Source: Marsupella aquatica (taxonomy: Eukaryota; Marchantiophyta). From it: a DNA stretch of 64,000 bases. The stretch covers positions 11,842,001 through 11,906,000 of the forward strand of contig OZ316892.1 of the NCBI GenBank assembly GCA_973895155.1, written 5' to 3'. Positions 47,401 through 59,865 of the stretch are shown piece after piece (positions within the stretch are counted from its first letter, which is position 1; each line of letters begins with the position of its first letter). The position numbers and the translations under genes are program-made. Below the pieces are notes generated by a model that was not told the origin of the DNA, ran no database searches, and was given only the letters and a program-made list of their open reading frames with translations.

Positions 47401-50246
47401 ACTCCAGACCTTGTGAACTACAAGAGAGCTGCCGATGGAATATCTAGTAAAGTATGACGTCTATGAGTCGAGTCACCAACAAAGCCCCAGTCACCGAATC
47501 GTAAAACCGGGACAGCTGAGTTAGGGTCACATGTGGAAATCACGAGTCAGCACTACGATTTATTGCAAAATGACCGACCAACTTTCGAGAGGTATTGTAC
47601 CTGAAAGGAAGCCGCCTTCTTCCATGTGCTGCCACGAATGCTCCATTTTTCCCTTTGGCGTGGGCCTTGGAGGAGAAGACACAAAAATAGGTTCAATAGT
47701 TTACATAAACTATAAAAACCCTCTGACCAGATAAGGCTGAAGCAGCAAATGAACCACATTATCTTAAGCTACACTTTCATTAACTGACCACTTTTATAAA
47801 CTAGCTCCAAGTATAGTCATATGCAACAATTTGCTTGGATTTCCATGCTTGCGAGCGCCTCATAGCGGAAAAGCCAAACCTGTTCAGCAGCAGCTTTAAA
47901 GGCAGTCATCCACTTCGCCGCTTCTTCTGCTCTTCTTGCCCCAAACTGCAAGCACAGTGTCAGAAACTAGAGGCGGCACATATGACTCTTGTCCGAATGC
48001 TATGACCATGTCCTTCGCTAAATGATTCATCGCGGTGTCAATGTTGAACTAACTATAGTGAAAAGCAGAGTTATCCGTTCAGAAAAAGTCCGAGAGTTCG
48101 AAGCCATGCACTACGAACTAGTTATGGAAATATTGGAGAACATCAGGGAGAGGAAACATCCTCACTTTCAGCTGATTCTCGCTAGCGGTTGAATCATATA
48201 CTGTAAAAACAAACAGCACCTGCAGCCACGTAACTTTGCCTCAATAAAATAGTACTAGCAATGGATTAGAAAACTGCAATGCAAGAAAGGTCTGTATACA
48301 GAAAATTTACATTCAGTCCTCGCTATCAATTTTCCCATGCAAGATTTTACTTCTAGGACAACAAATTGCTTGTCCCACTCCTGTAAAGCATGGATATCAA
48401 GTCAAACTGCTTCGCTAAGTTAAACAGAATAAAGGAGAGATCACAATTTCGAAATCAAATCTGAAGTTTCACACAGGAGACGATACATATCATCGCAACC
48501 AACTAAAATTCAGATACCTACTTGGCTGTGTATAGTTTCACGTCCATTGTCCGTCACACGAGTGTATGGGTCAATTACGCCTTTTCTTATTGGGACCTGG
48601 ATAACCCGATTTTCAATTCCTCGTTAAAAGTGAGATCGTTGATGAATTTCATCAAACTGCAAAGCATTCACTTCACCTCACTGGAAAAGTAATTAGTTAC
48701 AGACCGACGAATCGCAGAAATTTGTGGAGGTCGTGATTAAGAGACTTCCAGAGGACGATATGGTGATGATGCTCGTGTTGTGATACAGCTGAATGAATTG
48801 ACCATGATTAAAGAAAAACAGTGTGCAACACAGCGAAAGCAGCACACTTTCGGCAAGACTGTCGAGCAGCGTTCTACAGACAGGGCATCAGCAAACAGGA
48901 ACTTTCAATCGCCCACGCTGGAAGCTAGGGGGGGGATGTCATAGACATCCATTTCAATATTGACTTTTAACACGAGTAAATATTCATCTATGTACCTTGG
49001 GCACCAGAAAAAATCAGTGTCCCAAATATCAGACAATCAAGGATCCCTTTTCTTATCCTACCGTGCAGAGCAGTCCTTGCGGGCAACTCGCCCTGAAATC
49101 ATTGTCAACCAATCCATCTCATCGCACAGGATTGGCAGAAATTTCCAAATACATGAAATTTCACTCCAAACCTCCGTGTAAATTCGAACTTCAAATTATC
49201 TCAGGTGCCCTCCGTTCCGTTACTATCGACAACCCGTGGCCCTCTGTACCTCTCCTCCATAGTCTAACAGCCTCATCGATAACTTCAACCTCCCGTTCCC
49301 CGGCATTGGTGGGATACAAGGCTAATAGAATGCATCTTTCAATAGCCCCGTCAGCTACGATTAATACGGAAACATATGTCTCATGGCCAACATTCCTACA
49401 ACGTTTTAAGAAGAGGAAAGCTCCTGGGTTCGCTGTCAAGAGATGCATCTGTCATTTAACCAATCTTAACAAGTACGGCTGTAGGATATGAATTAGAGCA
49501 GTAAGCTTCACAGTCCCTCCGCATCCAATTGATAATAAATGTCGACTTTTGCAGAACGCCATGCAGTAATGAATTTTCGCGCCTAAGCAAAGCTGCCGGT
49601 AAAGCTAACACATTCACAACTCGGACGAGAAGAGCACTGAGTCTCTCTCTCCAACGGGAAGCCTAGTCCCAACGACTTCCACACAGTTAATGTTGTTTGA
49701 TATTCAAGCTCTAACCGCATACGAGACCCTTCACTTTCAATTTTAACGGTAGGGGCCTTCCGTTTCCTTCTGTCTGTCCAGGATTGATACCTTAGACCAA
49801 GAACGTGTAGGAATCGTGAAGAAACAGTGGCTAAGTAATTGAATAAGCAATGAGGTTTCTCCCCTACCTCGTTACGCCAACAAAATTATCTGCACGTGTC
49901 TTCCACGACACTCATCGGTGGTAAGTTTAAATTTATATTTAATCTGAACGCACAGATCTGATTTCGTGCAGTTCAAGCATTTTCAATTGATCTCCAGCAA
50001 ATACCGCTCCGGTGGTAAGTAAACCAAATTTGCAAACATTTTTGCGAACAACTCCAAACAAGAAGTAAGCCTGACCTGTTCCGCATCTCCAGGCTTGGTC
50101 CTGTAGCAAGATGCGACACCCCCTTCCAGGACGAAGTAACGCTTTTGAGGGTACTGCCCCCGCAACCTCCTTGCTGCTATCAAATACAGCCATCCCTCCG
50201 CTCTCTTCACTGCTGGCGCAACGGCAGGTTCTTCCCCTGCTGTCAT
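41410..50246 (-). CDS. EDR2-like protein (PH-START-DUF1336), 22 coding exons, 783 aa
   Basis: Exons in transcript order: 50246-50076, 48596-48522, 48219-48166, 47945-47880, 47665-47601, 47154-47081, 46719-46627, 46490-46435, 46339-46236, 46149-46054, 45346-45282, 45139-45068, 44913-44758, 44585-44233, 43932-43863, 43383-43211, 43048-42926, 42682-42635, 42436-42293, 42110-42015, 41837-41736, 41505-41410. All junctions are GT-AG, and phases close to 784 codons. PH domain, residues 15-122 (GWLYL, RYFVLEG, VLFVFTVYDS, AEEAAKWMTAF). START, about 185-395 (PWRIIGCKNGLRLF, ASCEAIFE, HIDGHTD, RYWRREDDGSY). DUF1336, about 545-775 (FVNGDDRFRNSRFKLIP, GSWIVKQSVG, DVDIGSSSVA). An acidic linker (400-540) separates them. 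Arabidopsis EDR2 binds PI4P and represses salicylate-dependent defence and cell death; a similar membrane-lipid role is inferred. No catalytic activity is expected. Confidence 0.93.
43688..43748. repeat. 29-bp tandem duplication in an EDR2-like intron
   Basis: AATTCATAAATAGAATTTG, followed by AAACTTACA, occurs twice in a row inside the intron between the 70-bp exon at 43932-43863 and the exon at 43383. Confidence 0.85.
47176..47305. repeat. ~55-bp minisatellite in an EDR2-like intron
   Basis: GATGATCAGAACATAGG-TACA, GATGACCAGAACATAGCTAC and GATGACCAGAACATAGCTAC recur about 55 bp apart, with ATTCCCAAATAA between. A further ATAATTCTCTAAATTCC duplication follows at about 47338-47382. Both lie within the intron between exons 47665-47601 and 47154-47081. 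Confidence 0.8.
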
Positions 50247-51400
50247 CGTAATCGCCTCAAACCTTTCAAATGATCAGCACAGCCTTATACGGTAACTAGT
50301 ACCACCTACCCAGGTTCCCCTCTAATCTTCTGTTTCGTCTTCTCCGTTCTTCCATGCCTACAAGTTGCACACAAATTGCCAAGATTCTCGAGGGATTCTC
50401 GTATGTATCCGTGCAGAATGTATCTCCACTATCAAGCAGTCCCTTGATCGTCGGTGATTGCGTTCCATTCCACAATTCGCAACGCCAAGTGTTGATGATC
50501 AAGAAAGCAGCGCCTCTGTCCAAAGCTTATCTCCAAATCTACACAGCTCAAAGCCCACGCGATTTTCACCGCATTCTGACGTACACCCTTCACCAAGCTT
50601 TCATTTTCGCACTCAAGAGAGCCACGTGCAAACAAAACCACAGCTCATAAATCTTGCGACTGCTGCCCGCTCAGCGATCATTCTCTGCACCTGTACTTCA
50701 ACTTCTCCCTCCTGTGACTCCTGTACACACAGGCATCCCCAATTCCGCAAACGAACACCACAGCTGTCTACTTCATTCACTCTCATCAACCGTCACACAA
50801 ATCCTCACCCCCCTTGTTTCCCACAAGAAGCCTCCTCCCCAAAATCTAGTAACGTCTCGTTCCGGGCAGGAAGCACTCGTAGCTCGGTCTGTGCGCACAG
50901 TGCAGCACCACGAGCGAGCCAACGAGCCCCTCTCCTCCTTCCGTCGCATGTCCTACGCGGCTGCCCGGCGTCACCACTGAGCACTGTACATATAACTTTC
51001 GAACGCAAAAGAGTAAAGATCCACGCCTGTGCGGGCACAACACCAACAGCAGCACAACAACAACAACAATAAATTATCGTCTCTATCTATCTATCTCGCT
51101 TTCTCTGTCTCGCTTCGCCGAAAGCGTGAGCGGTGCCAATCGCGAGCTGCTTGCTCTGTCCTGCAGTCCACCACTCCACCGATCCTCCTCCCTTCCCTGC
51201 ACAGCCCATCGACAGCTCTGCATGTGCGCTTCTGCGAGAGGAGGAGCGGGAGATGATGCGGCGCTGAACGGCAGGCAGCTATTCTCCGCAAAGGCAAAAT
51301 GCCAAAATCTGAAAGCTCCCCATTAACGCGCTCACACGCACACGCAAGCTCCAGCGCTGGCGTCGACTAATTTGGGCATTTGGCCCCCGCTCCCGCCCAT
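50247..51400 (-). promoter_or_regulatory. 5' flank of the EDR2-like gene
   Basis: No other gene is supported; overlapping open frames here have Ser/Pro/Cys-rich, low-complexity products. The stretch is C/T-rich on the plus strand, with a (CAA)n run (about 51053-51070) and a (TCTA)n run (about 51083-51096), consistent with a purine-rich leader on the minus strand. A transcription start cannot be placed. Confidence 0.4.
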
Positions 51401-51912
51401 CCCGGCCCAGAATGGAAAGCGAAAAGGGGTACTCCTGTACAGGGGTGAAGGGGACTAGAGGAGGGAGGGGTGCTCAAACGCAGGAGGGCCCTTCCTTTCA
51501 AAAGGCCGATGAGTCAAACTCTCGTCGTAACGGGCCGACGAAGTTTTCTTCGCTTCCTAGTTCCTAGGTCCTAGTTCCTACAATAATAATCCTACGGTAC
51601 GAGACGGACTGGTCTCCGCGTCCTTGTCCTGTCCTGCTGTCTTCACTTAGTGACCGTCGAGTCTCCAGGTTGGCAGACGCAGGGACGGTCCTGACTCCTG
51701 TGGTCGCTCCACGCTCGTGATAGATAAGACTCCACCGCTCCCGGCCTCACCCTGCTACGTACGACCTCGCTGGCGGACTGGCCCTACCCATACTTACCCA
51801 AGTGTGCCCCGTGCCCAGCCATCGGCTTGCCATTTGCGGCATGTCCGACCGACCCTCATCACCGTCTCACTGAGATGAGATGAGAGGACTCACTGGCGTT
51901 TTTTAAGTGGCG
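51401..51912. other. GC-richer spacer
   Basis: No gene was seen. A TCCTAG-TTCCTAG run lies near 51555-51580. Confidence 0.4.
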
Positions 51913-52158
51913 AAAATTTGGTTGCATTCAACTTCAATGAGAAGTATTAGCCACTTTTGACTGAAATTAGCTTATTAGAGTTTCTTTCTTGCATGTGTAT
52001 GGCCCTTCAATTTGGGGCCCTAAATCCGTGTTCTGAAAATTTGGTGCATTCAATTTCTCTGAGAAGTACTAGCCACTTTTGACTGAAATTAGCTTATTAA
52101 GAGTTTCTTTCTTGCATGTGTATGGCCCTTCGATTTGGGGCCCTAAATCCATGTTCTG
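51913..52158. repeat. 123-bp tandem duplication
   Basis: AAAATTTGG-TGCATTCAA begins copies at 51913 and 52036. Both continue through GCCACTTTTGACTGAAATTA, TTTCTTTCTTGCATGTGTA and GGGGCCCTAAATCC. A GTGGCGAAAA block just upstream (51908) is also the core of the hairpin satellite at 9.4-10.5 kb. Confidence 0.9.
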
Positions 52159-55100
52159 GGAGCATATTACTTAAATTAGGAGAAAATAGTGCCTTCCAGG
52201 CTTGATGGCTTCATTAGTGGAACAGCAAGGCCAAGGTCAGAAAACTCTCCTACCCTTGCAATCCTGACCACTTAAATTGGAAGATCCTGCACTCAAGGTT
52301 TCATCCCAGGAATTGAAGAGTGTTCAGGGCAAAAACTTTGAGGGCCAGCAAGGTAATTCTAAGGATGTTTTGCTCCTCCATAGCCAGTTTCTATTCAGCA
52401 CAGACCTCCCTAGCCAAATTCTAATGGTTATTCTTAAATCTAGAGAAATCTGACGGTCAGAAATCAATCTAGGAAAGTTATATGTGACATTTGCCACCCC
52501 GGGCAAAAACAAAACAAAAAAAAAACCTTCAAAATTAAGCTAGAGAGATTCCATCCATGCCTGACCCTGGTTCGACCAGGATGGCTACGGTACCGTGAGG
52601 GCTCTTGCCTGACCGTGCCCAGCCCTGGCCAGACAAAACCTGGCTGGCTCTACAGTCGGGCGAGCCTGTCCGATATTCCGAACCTATTTACTGAAAAGCA
52701 AATTCCCTTCCCAACCCTCCCAGGCGTGACGCTGCTATGACCTGCCTACGCCTACTATATGCTGGTTGCTCCCAAAAGCTGAGTGCTGTACTTCATCGAG
52801 AAATATGCTCGGTGGGCTCGCACTACATACGTTTTGCTTTGGGAGACTGCCAATCTTTTTGCGCGTTTGGTGGGAAGGCCAGCGCAACGAACTTGGGTGA
52901 CAGGGTTAGGTTTTTTTCCTTTTTCCTTTAGTATTTTGAATTTGTATGGTACCTAATTGTTCATCCGAAGTAGATTTGTATGGCACCTAAATTTCTCATC
53001 CGAAGTAAATTTGTGTGGCACTTGGCCTACCCCACACACCCACTACACTCCAACCCTCCCCATCTGGTTGTTTATTTAGTAAAGCCATGTTTACACAGGG
53101 TGGTCGGATATAATGTCCTTGAGTTTTGAGGGGCTCTTATTTGCCCATAATGCTCTGGTAACTACTGTAGATCTTCGTACACTCAAAGGCCTTACAGATT
53201 TCTATTTTTACTAATTTTTTTAAAAGTAGACGAGAACTTCCATAATGAACTGATCTGAATCTTGACAGGTGAATTCTTCTCCAATATTGCCCTCACAACT
53301 ACAAAGAGAAAACTCAAGAATGGCATTGAGACATCCAAATTTTTCATCCACAGTAGATTTGTATGGCACTTGGCCCAACGGATACAACCACCCCCACATC
53401 AACCTTAACTGCCCGCCCACCCCCCACAACTAGTGGAGAGGGCCCTGAACCTGAGACTTGTTGGCCCCAATCCCAATCCCTTGGCCACATGGACTAGACT
53501 ACCAGGGAAGCATTTCTTGTTTTGGTCTCAAAAGAATGCAGATGATCACTCGGTCACTCCCCCTTGCAGTGGTGACATACATATAGAGCCAATTATGCTC
53601 GAAGAGACCTCATATGGGAGGAATCACAAGAAACCATGCTTTCTGGTGGGTTGCATAAGGCATCTCCAACCCCTACTGGAATGCTTGATTGCAACTGGGT
53701 GTTGACTGAACCCATAACTAAAGTGAAAAAGTCTTATCCAACCTATTTGTTCACTTCTCAGGCAGACTTTCACAACCAGATGGACTTCATTCAAACATTT
53801 ATACACTCTCAGATAGCAAATTTTAGACCAAAAGTGCACAAATGACTTGTAAACTAAAATACTATTTTTTACTAAAACTCCTGTAGCCCAAAATACTGTT
53901 AGTTTTGGGTAAATTTTGCCAATAACTTTAGTTTGTGGGCATTTCCTTCAATAATAAACACCAGTTTATTTTTATTTGACACCACTTAGTCGATAGATGG
54001 TTGGTGCCCCTGGGGTGCCCAGATTTTGTCTTCTTGTTCCTTAACAAGATTTGGCAATGTTTGAGTCATGTGGAAAGAATCCCATTTGATGGTTCCACAC
54101 AAGACTATTTTCATCAAGAAATGAGAGATTAATTGAAATTAGGTTCTTGCGGAAGGTACGGGCAAGTGTTGAAGCATTGAAATTGATCTATAAACATTGT
54201 TGTGTCCTTGTTACTTGATGAAACTTGGCAATGTCCGTGTCAATGAAAACCTGTTTCAACGTCCTATAATAGTTCTAATCCTTACTATTGTCATCAAGAG
54301 AGGATAGAGTAGTTCACAGGAGCACCACGCTTTTGAGTACATTGTAATGTACTGAAAAAAGTGAGTGACCGTCAAAATAGAAAGTGGGTCCAATGGGACC
54401 CATGCATCCATGAATATCATGAGCAGCCTCTCATGAACTTAGCTTGTTTGCAACTACAGTATTTTGGTTGTCAAAGTATGGTTTTGGATATTTTTGTCTG
54501 TTTTCCAAAAATTACTGTGAACATGCAATATGCTGCCATTTTGTCATATGGGAATTTTATACTTTTGAGAAAATGATTTTGTATCCTACTGCAGAATAAC
54601 ATAGGTTTTTTAGAATCTGGATTAGCTATGTTTTGGAGCTCAAATTATATATCTTGAAACATTGTGTCTACTGATTTCATCATCACCAAGTTTGGTTAAC
54701 TAGGAAGGACCTAGTGTATTTCAAAAGATCACTGTGGTTGCTTCAATAGTCCATCTCACTAGTGGACTGATAGCAAATATTTTCATTTCTTTTTTTCTTC
54801 TTCTTCTGTTTTTAGGGTTGCATTTCTTTTTTTTCTTGTTTGGGTTCTTTGAACCTCTTTTGCTTTCACTTCATTGTACTTTATATTTTCCCTCTCGTGT
54901 AAATCATGGGTCTTTAAAAAGGAAAGGTTTCATTTAGAATTTTATTTTTTATTTTTGTTCCCGGAAAAGGGGAAGACCCCATAACTTTAATACCGGGAGA
55001 CCCGGGCTGAAAAACAACCCAACTGCCTGAAAGGAGAAGGCAAGGGACAAAGAAACAATTAGTGCGGGCAAATGAGAGGAGCACACCCAGAGAAAAGGAG

Positions 55101-55366
55101 GATAACTTTAAAATATTGACTTTTCGTATCTCCGGAACAAAAACAGACTTTTCCTTTGTTGAAATCTCTTAAATTATGCCACGGAAGTTTGTTTAAATAA
55201 AATAAAGTAACTTTTTCGAAAATTATGTGGGAAACAACCCCACTCTATACTTGCTACTGCAAACATAGCAACAAAACAACTATGTGCTGGCAACTTTTCC
55301 TAAAGGTAGTTTGGGAAAGTGAACCTTACACTATACAGTACTTGCCACCTCAAGCGGAGCATCTTT
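52159..55366. other. AT-rich spacer with repeat remnants
   Basis: No gene is supported. The phrase TTTGTATGG-CACTT recurs at about 52975, 53012 and 53358. A SINE-like module lies at 53400-53515. An AGGCATCTCCAACCCC phrase near 53658 resembles termini of common plant MITEs, but no partner end was found. C/G-rich CTGACC phrases occur at 52560-52670. Confidence 0.4.
53400..53515 (-). repeat. SINE-like module with A and B boxes (minus strand)
   Basis: Reading the minus strand, TGTGGCCAAGGGATTGG resembles a pol III A box. It is followed after about 20 bases by CAGGTTCAGGGCCC, resembling a B box, and then a G-rich tail (the CCCGCCCACCCCCC stretch on the plus strand). The arrangement resembles the modules at 4.1 and 7.6 kb. 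Confidence 0.4.
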
Positions 55367-55391
55367 GTGCAACGCATGGGCATTGGGCTTG
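55367..55391 (+). repeat. Decayed Helitron-type 3' terminus
   Basis: GTGCAACGCATGGG is followed ten bases after the hairpin position by CTTG then T. This matches the intact ends at 56508-56532 and 59866-59890, with one hairpin mismatch and CTTG in place of CTAG. Confidence 0.4.
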
Positions 55392-56099
55392 TAATTCATG
55401 ATTTTACATTTAGATTAGATTAAATGTATGACACTTTATGGCCCTTCCGATTAAAAGCTATAATACAAGGTTGTGCTTTTTATAGAGTGGTCATCATTCA
55501 AATTTGCAGAGAATATATCACAGTGCCCAAGGGCAAAAAACGCCTAACAGGGAGACATAATCCCAAAGGCAAAGTAACCCAATGAAGGGGAAGAAAAGAG
55601 GGGAAAGGGCCCCAAGAAAAACAAAGAAGTAATAAAACAAAAAGAACATTTAATTTAGTGTGAATGAAAATGAAGTGCACGGTTACCAAGCAAGAAAGGA
55701 TCCAATAGTACAAAGGAAATGTGGAGGGCCTCTATAAATGCACTAGGGTCAAGGAGACTTCCCTCTATAGAACCTCACTAGAAAGCGTGAACCAATGTAG
55801 CACTGCTTTAAAAATTTGTTTTCTTGGCACCGTCAAATCCATCCATACCCTTCTTAATCTCCATTGCCTATGTGTGAGCTGCCTGTAGCCTCTATCCAAA
55901 CCAGACCAAGATGAAAATTTATTTGAAATTTTTTTAACCGTAAAATTTTCAGTATGAATAAAACATATAAAGTAAAACATATTAAAAAATATTTCTTAAA
56001 AGTTTAAAACAAAGAAAATTAAATTTTACTGTCACTTGGTCGTGTTTGGACACTATGATGCAGTGGCCGTTATCTCACGTCTCCAATTTCTTTGTGCAA

Positions 56100-56532
56100 T
56101 GCATGGGTTAGTGAACACCACCACAACAACTTTCCTTGTCTTCACATCTTTTTCTCATCTCCCATTATTTTCTCACATGATTTCTTTATCCCACCTCAAC
56201 ATTTTTTCTCTCCTCGACATCTTTTACTCATCTTCACATTTTTTTAACACCTTGCCATCTTTTCTCACCTCAACATCTTACCTTTGTCTGACCTTGACAT
56301 CTGTATCTCACCACAACATCTTTTTTCTCCTCTACATCTTTTCATCATCTTTACAAGTTATCTTTTCCTCGCCTTGACATATCTTTCTCTCGTGACATCT
56401 TTTTTTGCCTTGAGTTCTTTTCCTCACCTCAACATCTCTCATTGGCATCTTTTCCACCTTGACGTCTTTTTGTCACCTCAACTTTATCTGTCACCTCAAC
56501 ATCTTTTGTGCAACGCACGGGTATCTGGCTAG
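56100..56532 (+). mobile_element. Helitron-like element, 3' part with minisatellite
   Basis: About 400 bp of degenerate ACATCTTTTCTCACCTCA-like units end in a GTGC-AAC-GCAC hairpin (56508-56518), ten bases of spacer and CTAG (56529-56532) followed by a T. That is the Helitron 3' signature (short hairpin 10-12 nt before CTRR, insertion into AT). The 5' TC end was not located, so the length is unknown. There is no coding capacity. Confidence 0.55.
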
Positions 56533-58837
56533 TCATATAGATTGACCTCTTTTACAAACTATTTGAGCATTGTGTCTAATGTTGGCTTGCAAGAAAATAT
56601 GTGGATACTTTCAGTTTTAGCCCATTAATTGTTCTATTTACTGTTGATATATCACTGAATGCTACCATTACTTCCATTTTTTGTTCTTTGTTATAGTGGA
56701 CTTGCATTTACAAAAACAAAGTATAACCACCTGGCCACTAAAGAAGTGTTTAATTGCAATATGACCATACTTGGTTTTTCTTGTATCTCGTCTTGTATTT
56801 GTAATATATATTGTCACGGTTTCGCAATATGAACAATCCAAGATAGACAAGATTTACCCATGGATCAAACTCTAAGGGGGTTAACGTAGTGTATATTTTG
56901 GGGTACCATGTGCGCTACTAGCCTAATATAAACACACATGTTTAATAACACAAATATTCCAAAGATATTCTTTATTTTCAATATTAATAACTTATTTCAC
57001 TTTATAAAAGATATATATTAGAGAATATTCTACAAATATAAGTTTATAATACCTTGTTTTGCTTCCTACACTTTTTAAAAATTTAGCTAATTTTTATCAC
57101 ACGTGGTTTCTAAGATTTTTAATAGTCAACCCCCCAAGATCAAACTCCATCCCCTATGAGGCACTCGTTAGCTTAGGGTCTATCCTGTGCATTATCCATC
57201 TACAGATTGCAGCCAAGTTGCCTAGAGCAGTTATACTCAAGAGCAATTGTTTAGGGTCTATTACTCGCTTACAACCTTAATTACCCTCTCATGAGCTCTT
57301 GCTCACTATCTAAACTTAGATTGACCTGCTGTTGGCATAGAGTTTGACAGTTTTCAGCTTCAATGTCCATAGAATGAACTGCAAAATCTTATTTTGAAAT
57401 TACTCACTTGATTCTTAACCAATGTTGACAATCGTGTGCTTGTGAGGATAGTCTTTTCAATACCTTCTAATGCCTCATTGCAAACCAAAATTCCTCACAG
57501 TTTGGACTAGGCAATGTGGATTCAAAATTTACTCTCAAGAAAAGTTGTTTGGAAATCTAAATGTTTTGATTCATTGACTTTCTATCAAATCTTGACAAAA
57601 ATCTGCAATCTTGGGTGTCTTCAGAAGCGATTGAAGAGATCTTTCTAGTGCATCATAGTACTCCCACTTTTGTAGTGGATTGACAGTGCAATTTCTCAAA
57701 ATGTGTTGTTGTACATGTTGAGAGAGGTTTAGAAAACAAATTTCTTCAACATGACTATAACTTTTATTTTGGAAATAACTGTCTCTCTTGGGAACTAAAA
57801 AATATCCCTAGCCTCTTGCTACACTTAATTTGCCTGATAGAAAACACCTCCCCTCAACTTGGTTCTCTATTCAGAATCACAATACAAATTTCTGCTCTCT
57901 TCTCTTTTCTCCACTTTCCCAGCTTAGAAGTAGCACAAATTAGAATCTATTGTGTTTGTGCCCAACAACATTACACATGCTATATTCTTCTCTTGTTTCT
58001 TACTTTCTTGTCCAGCTTAGCGACAGCTCTATGCATAGCATAAGCCTTGCTCGCTAGCATTTGTGTTCTCTCATAGCCAGGGGATCCACTTGAGAATTTT
58101 GGTTCAACTGGATAAGTGCATGAAACTACTTGATGTAATTGTCTATTGTGCAATTAATATCAGTAAATGCTTCTTATGTACATGCATTATTTGCAGTAAC
58201 TGATAACTGCATGTGGACACTTAGAGACAGAAATAGATTTATTGGTGCATTTACAAAGAAAGCAGTGACTGTATATTAGAAACCATGGAATGCAGTTATC
58301 AACCTTGCACTTAGGCACTTTAAACAGTATAATTTTAGAGAGGAAAAGAATATAGTTGTTCCCTCATTTGAACAATGTACAGTAGCTACAATGGTACCTC
58401 TTCACGAACATTATTCTCTTGGTAAAGTTTTGCCAAACTCTTACCTCCAAGTTGCTGGCAACTTTAACAAGGGAAACAAAGTGAGAATTTGTTTTCCAAA
58501 AACTGCCACAATTGACTTCAATCTGGCAGCAATTCACCACAGCAGAGGGCCAAGGGCGTGAAGTTGTCACTCCCTCCCACCAGCCACAAAGTTGTCACTC
58601 ACCTCACCTTGAAACTTCCCATCCGGGCCACCACGTCCTCTTCCTGCCCTCTTCATGTATGTTACATGCAAGTCATAAGGGCTACTCAATGGCTTGGAGA
58701 AATGGGAAATATGTGGCCCCCATGCCCATCTGTGTTTTAATTCCTGCTAACAGCATGTGTCTTTGGCCACATGGAGGGGTTCAATTCCTCTAGAGAGTTT
58801 ACTTCACATTTTCCACATGTTTTAGCAGAGCAGCAAG
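56533..58837. other. AT-rich spacer
   Basis: No gene was recognised and open frames are short. The stretch lies between two outward-facing Helitron-like elements. Confidence 0.4.
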
Positions 58838-59510
58838 ATGGTATCAATTGGGACTGAACTGATGCAAGATGTTGAATCCCTTTGTGCCAGAGAACTTATT
58901 GCTCCCATCATATTATATTCTGACCAGACTGCAATAGGACTCGGGGTTGGCCCCATTTCCTTGGGGAATATCTGCAACAATTTGAGGAGCCTGCCTGGAG
59001 GCGATGCACTATTAGCAATTCTTCTAATATAGTGGGACTCGTGATCCAGGTAATGTAGTGCTGTTGATTCATTTGATTGATTGGCAGAAAAAACACTGAT
59101 CATTTTTCTTATACTAGACAGATGAGTTACAGGGTTGGAGGATTTCATTTGCCAATTCCAACTTAAATCATGGGAATGAGTTCACGTATTTCCAAGACCC
59201 ATGTGACTAGCAAGGCTAAACTAAACTACTTCACAAGTGTCAAGAACTTATTCTAATGTATTTGAAGAAAGCAAGCAAAACCAGGTTAATCTGAAAGACC
59301 ATCGGGCCAATCATAATGGGTGTTTAGAAGGCCGTGCTTGTATATTTGTGACCAGACTGAAGGCTCTAAACTCACTTGCACTTATGATACTAACAAGGCA
59401 AAGTGTCCCTGTAGCTGCTGTTGTTGTCCAAGAGAATCCTTATTTGATGTTACAAAGAAGTTTCCGTACAGGACAAAGACCACAAGGAAACAAACAATTA
59501 TAAACAGAGA
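58838..59510 (+). pseudogene. Remnant of a Plavaka/KDZ-type transposase
   Basis: Two pieces in order resemble the same DNA transposase superfamily. The first (58838-59032) reads APIILYSDQTAIG, PISLGNI, then LRSLPGGDALLAILLI and a stop. It corresponds to the conserved P-I-L-Y-S-D-x-T ... L-G-N-I ... LL-A-LP block around the first catalytic Asp. The second (about 59380-59500) reads KCPCSCCCCPRESLFDVTKKF, then PYRTKTTR, like the Cys-rich C-x2-C-L-V-P block followed by FPLRT. They lie in different frames with degraded sequence between. I recall these elements best from fungi and report the match from memory. The 200-codon frame 59320-59922 containing the second piece is otherwise unrecognised. 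Confidence 0.45.
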
Positions 59511-59865
59511 ATGTCCAATGGAACACAAAGAGGCATATGATTCATCCAGTACAGGTACAATTAGTGCAGTTTATGATAATGTAGCTGGTCTATTTCTGAA
59601 CCTAGGTAGAGAATCCGCACTGGTACTCTGCATCTGGCTATGGGCTAGCATATACTGTCCTATCCAAGCACGAGGAATTTTGTTGGCTTCAATGGTGGTA
59701 GGCATTACCAAATGTTTTCCAGGCTACTGCGCCCAAGCTTTTCTGGACCAGAAACCTGGTTCTTCAAGACTGTATTATCCTTTTGCTACTACTGCCAAAC
59801 CCATCTACGTTGCTGTTTGTACCAACTGTTTACATCGATCTCCCACCTCTCATATCATTATCTCA

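Noticed and set aside
48997-49181. Possible nested gene inside the EDR2-like intron
   Set aside because: Short frames without motifs.
49191-49491. Open frames in the large first intron of the EDR2-like gene, first considered as a PH-domain exon
   Set aside because: The true PH exons (48596-48522 and 48219-48166) join exon 1 in phase and match the family; this segment does not.
50458-51072. 204-codon plus-strand open frame upstream of the EDR2-like gene
   Set aside because: Ser/Thr/Pro-rich low-complexity product that ends in a (CAA)n microsatellite. Overlapping frames are open too, so it is more likely leader or promoter sequence.
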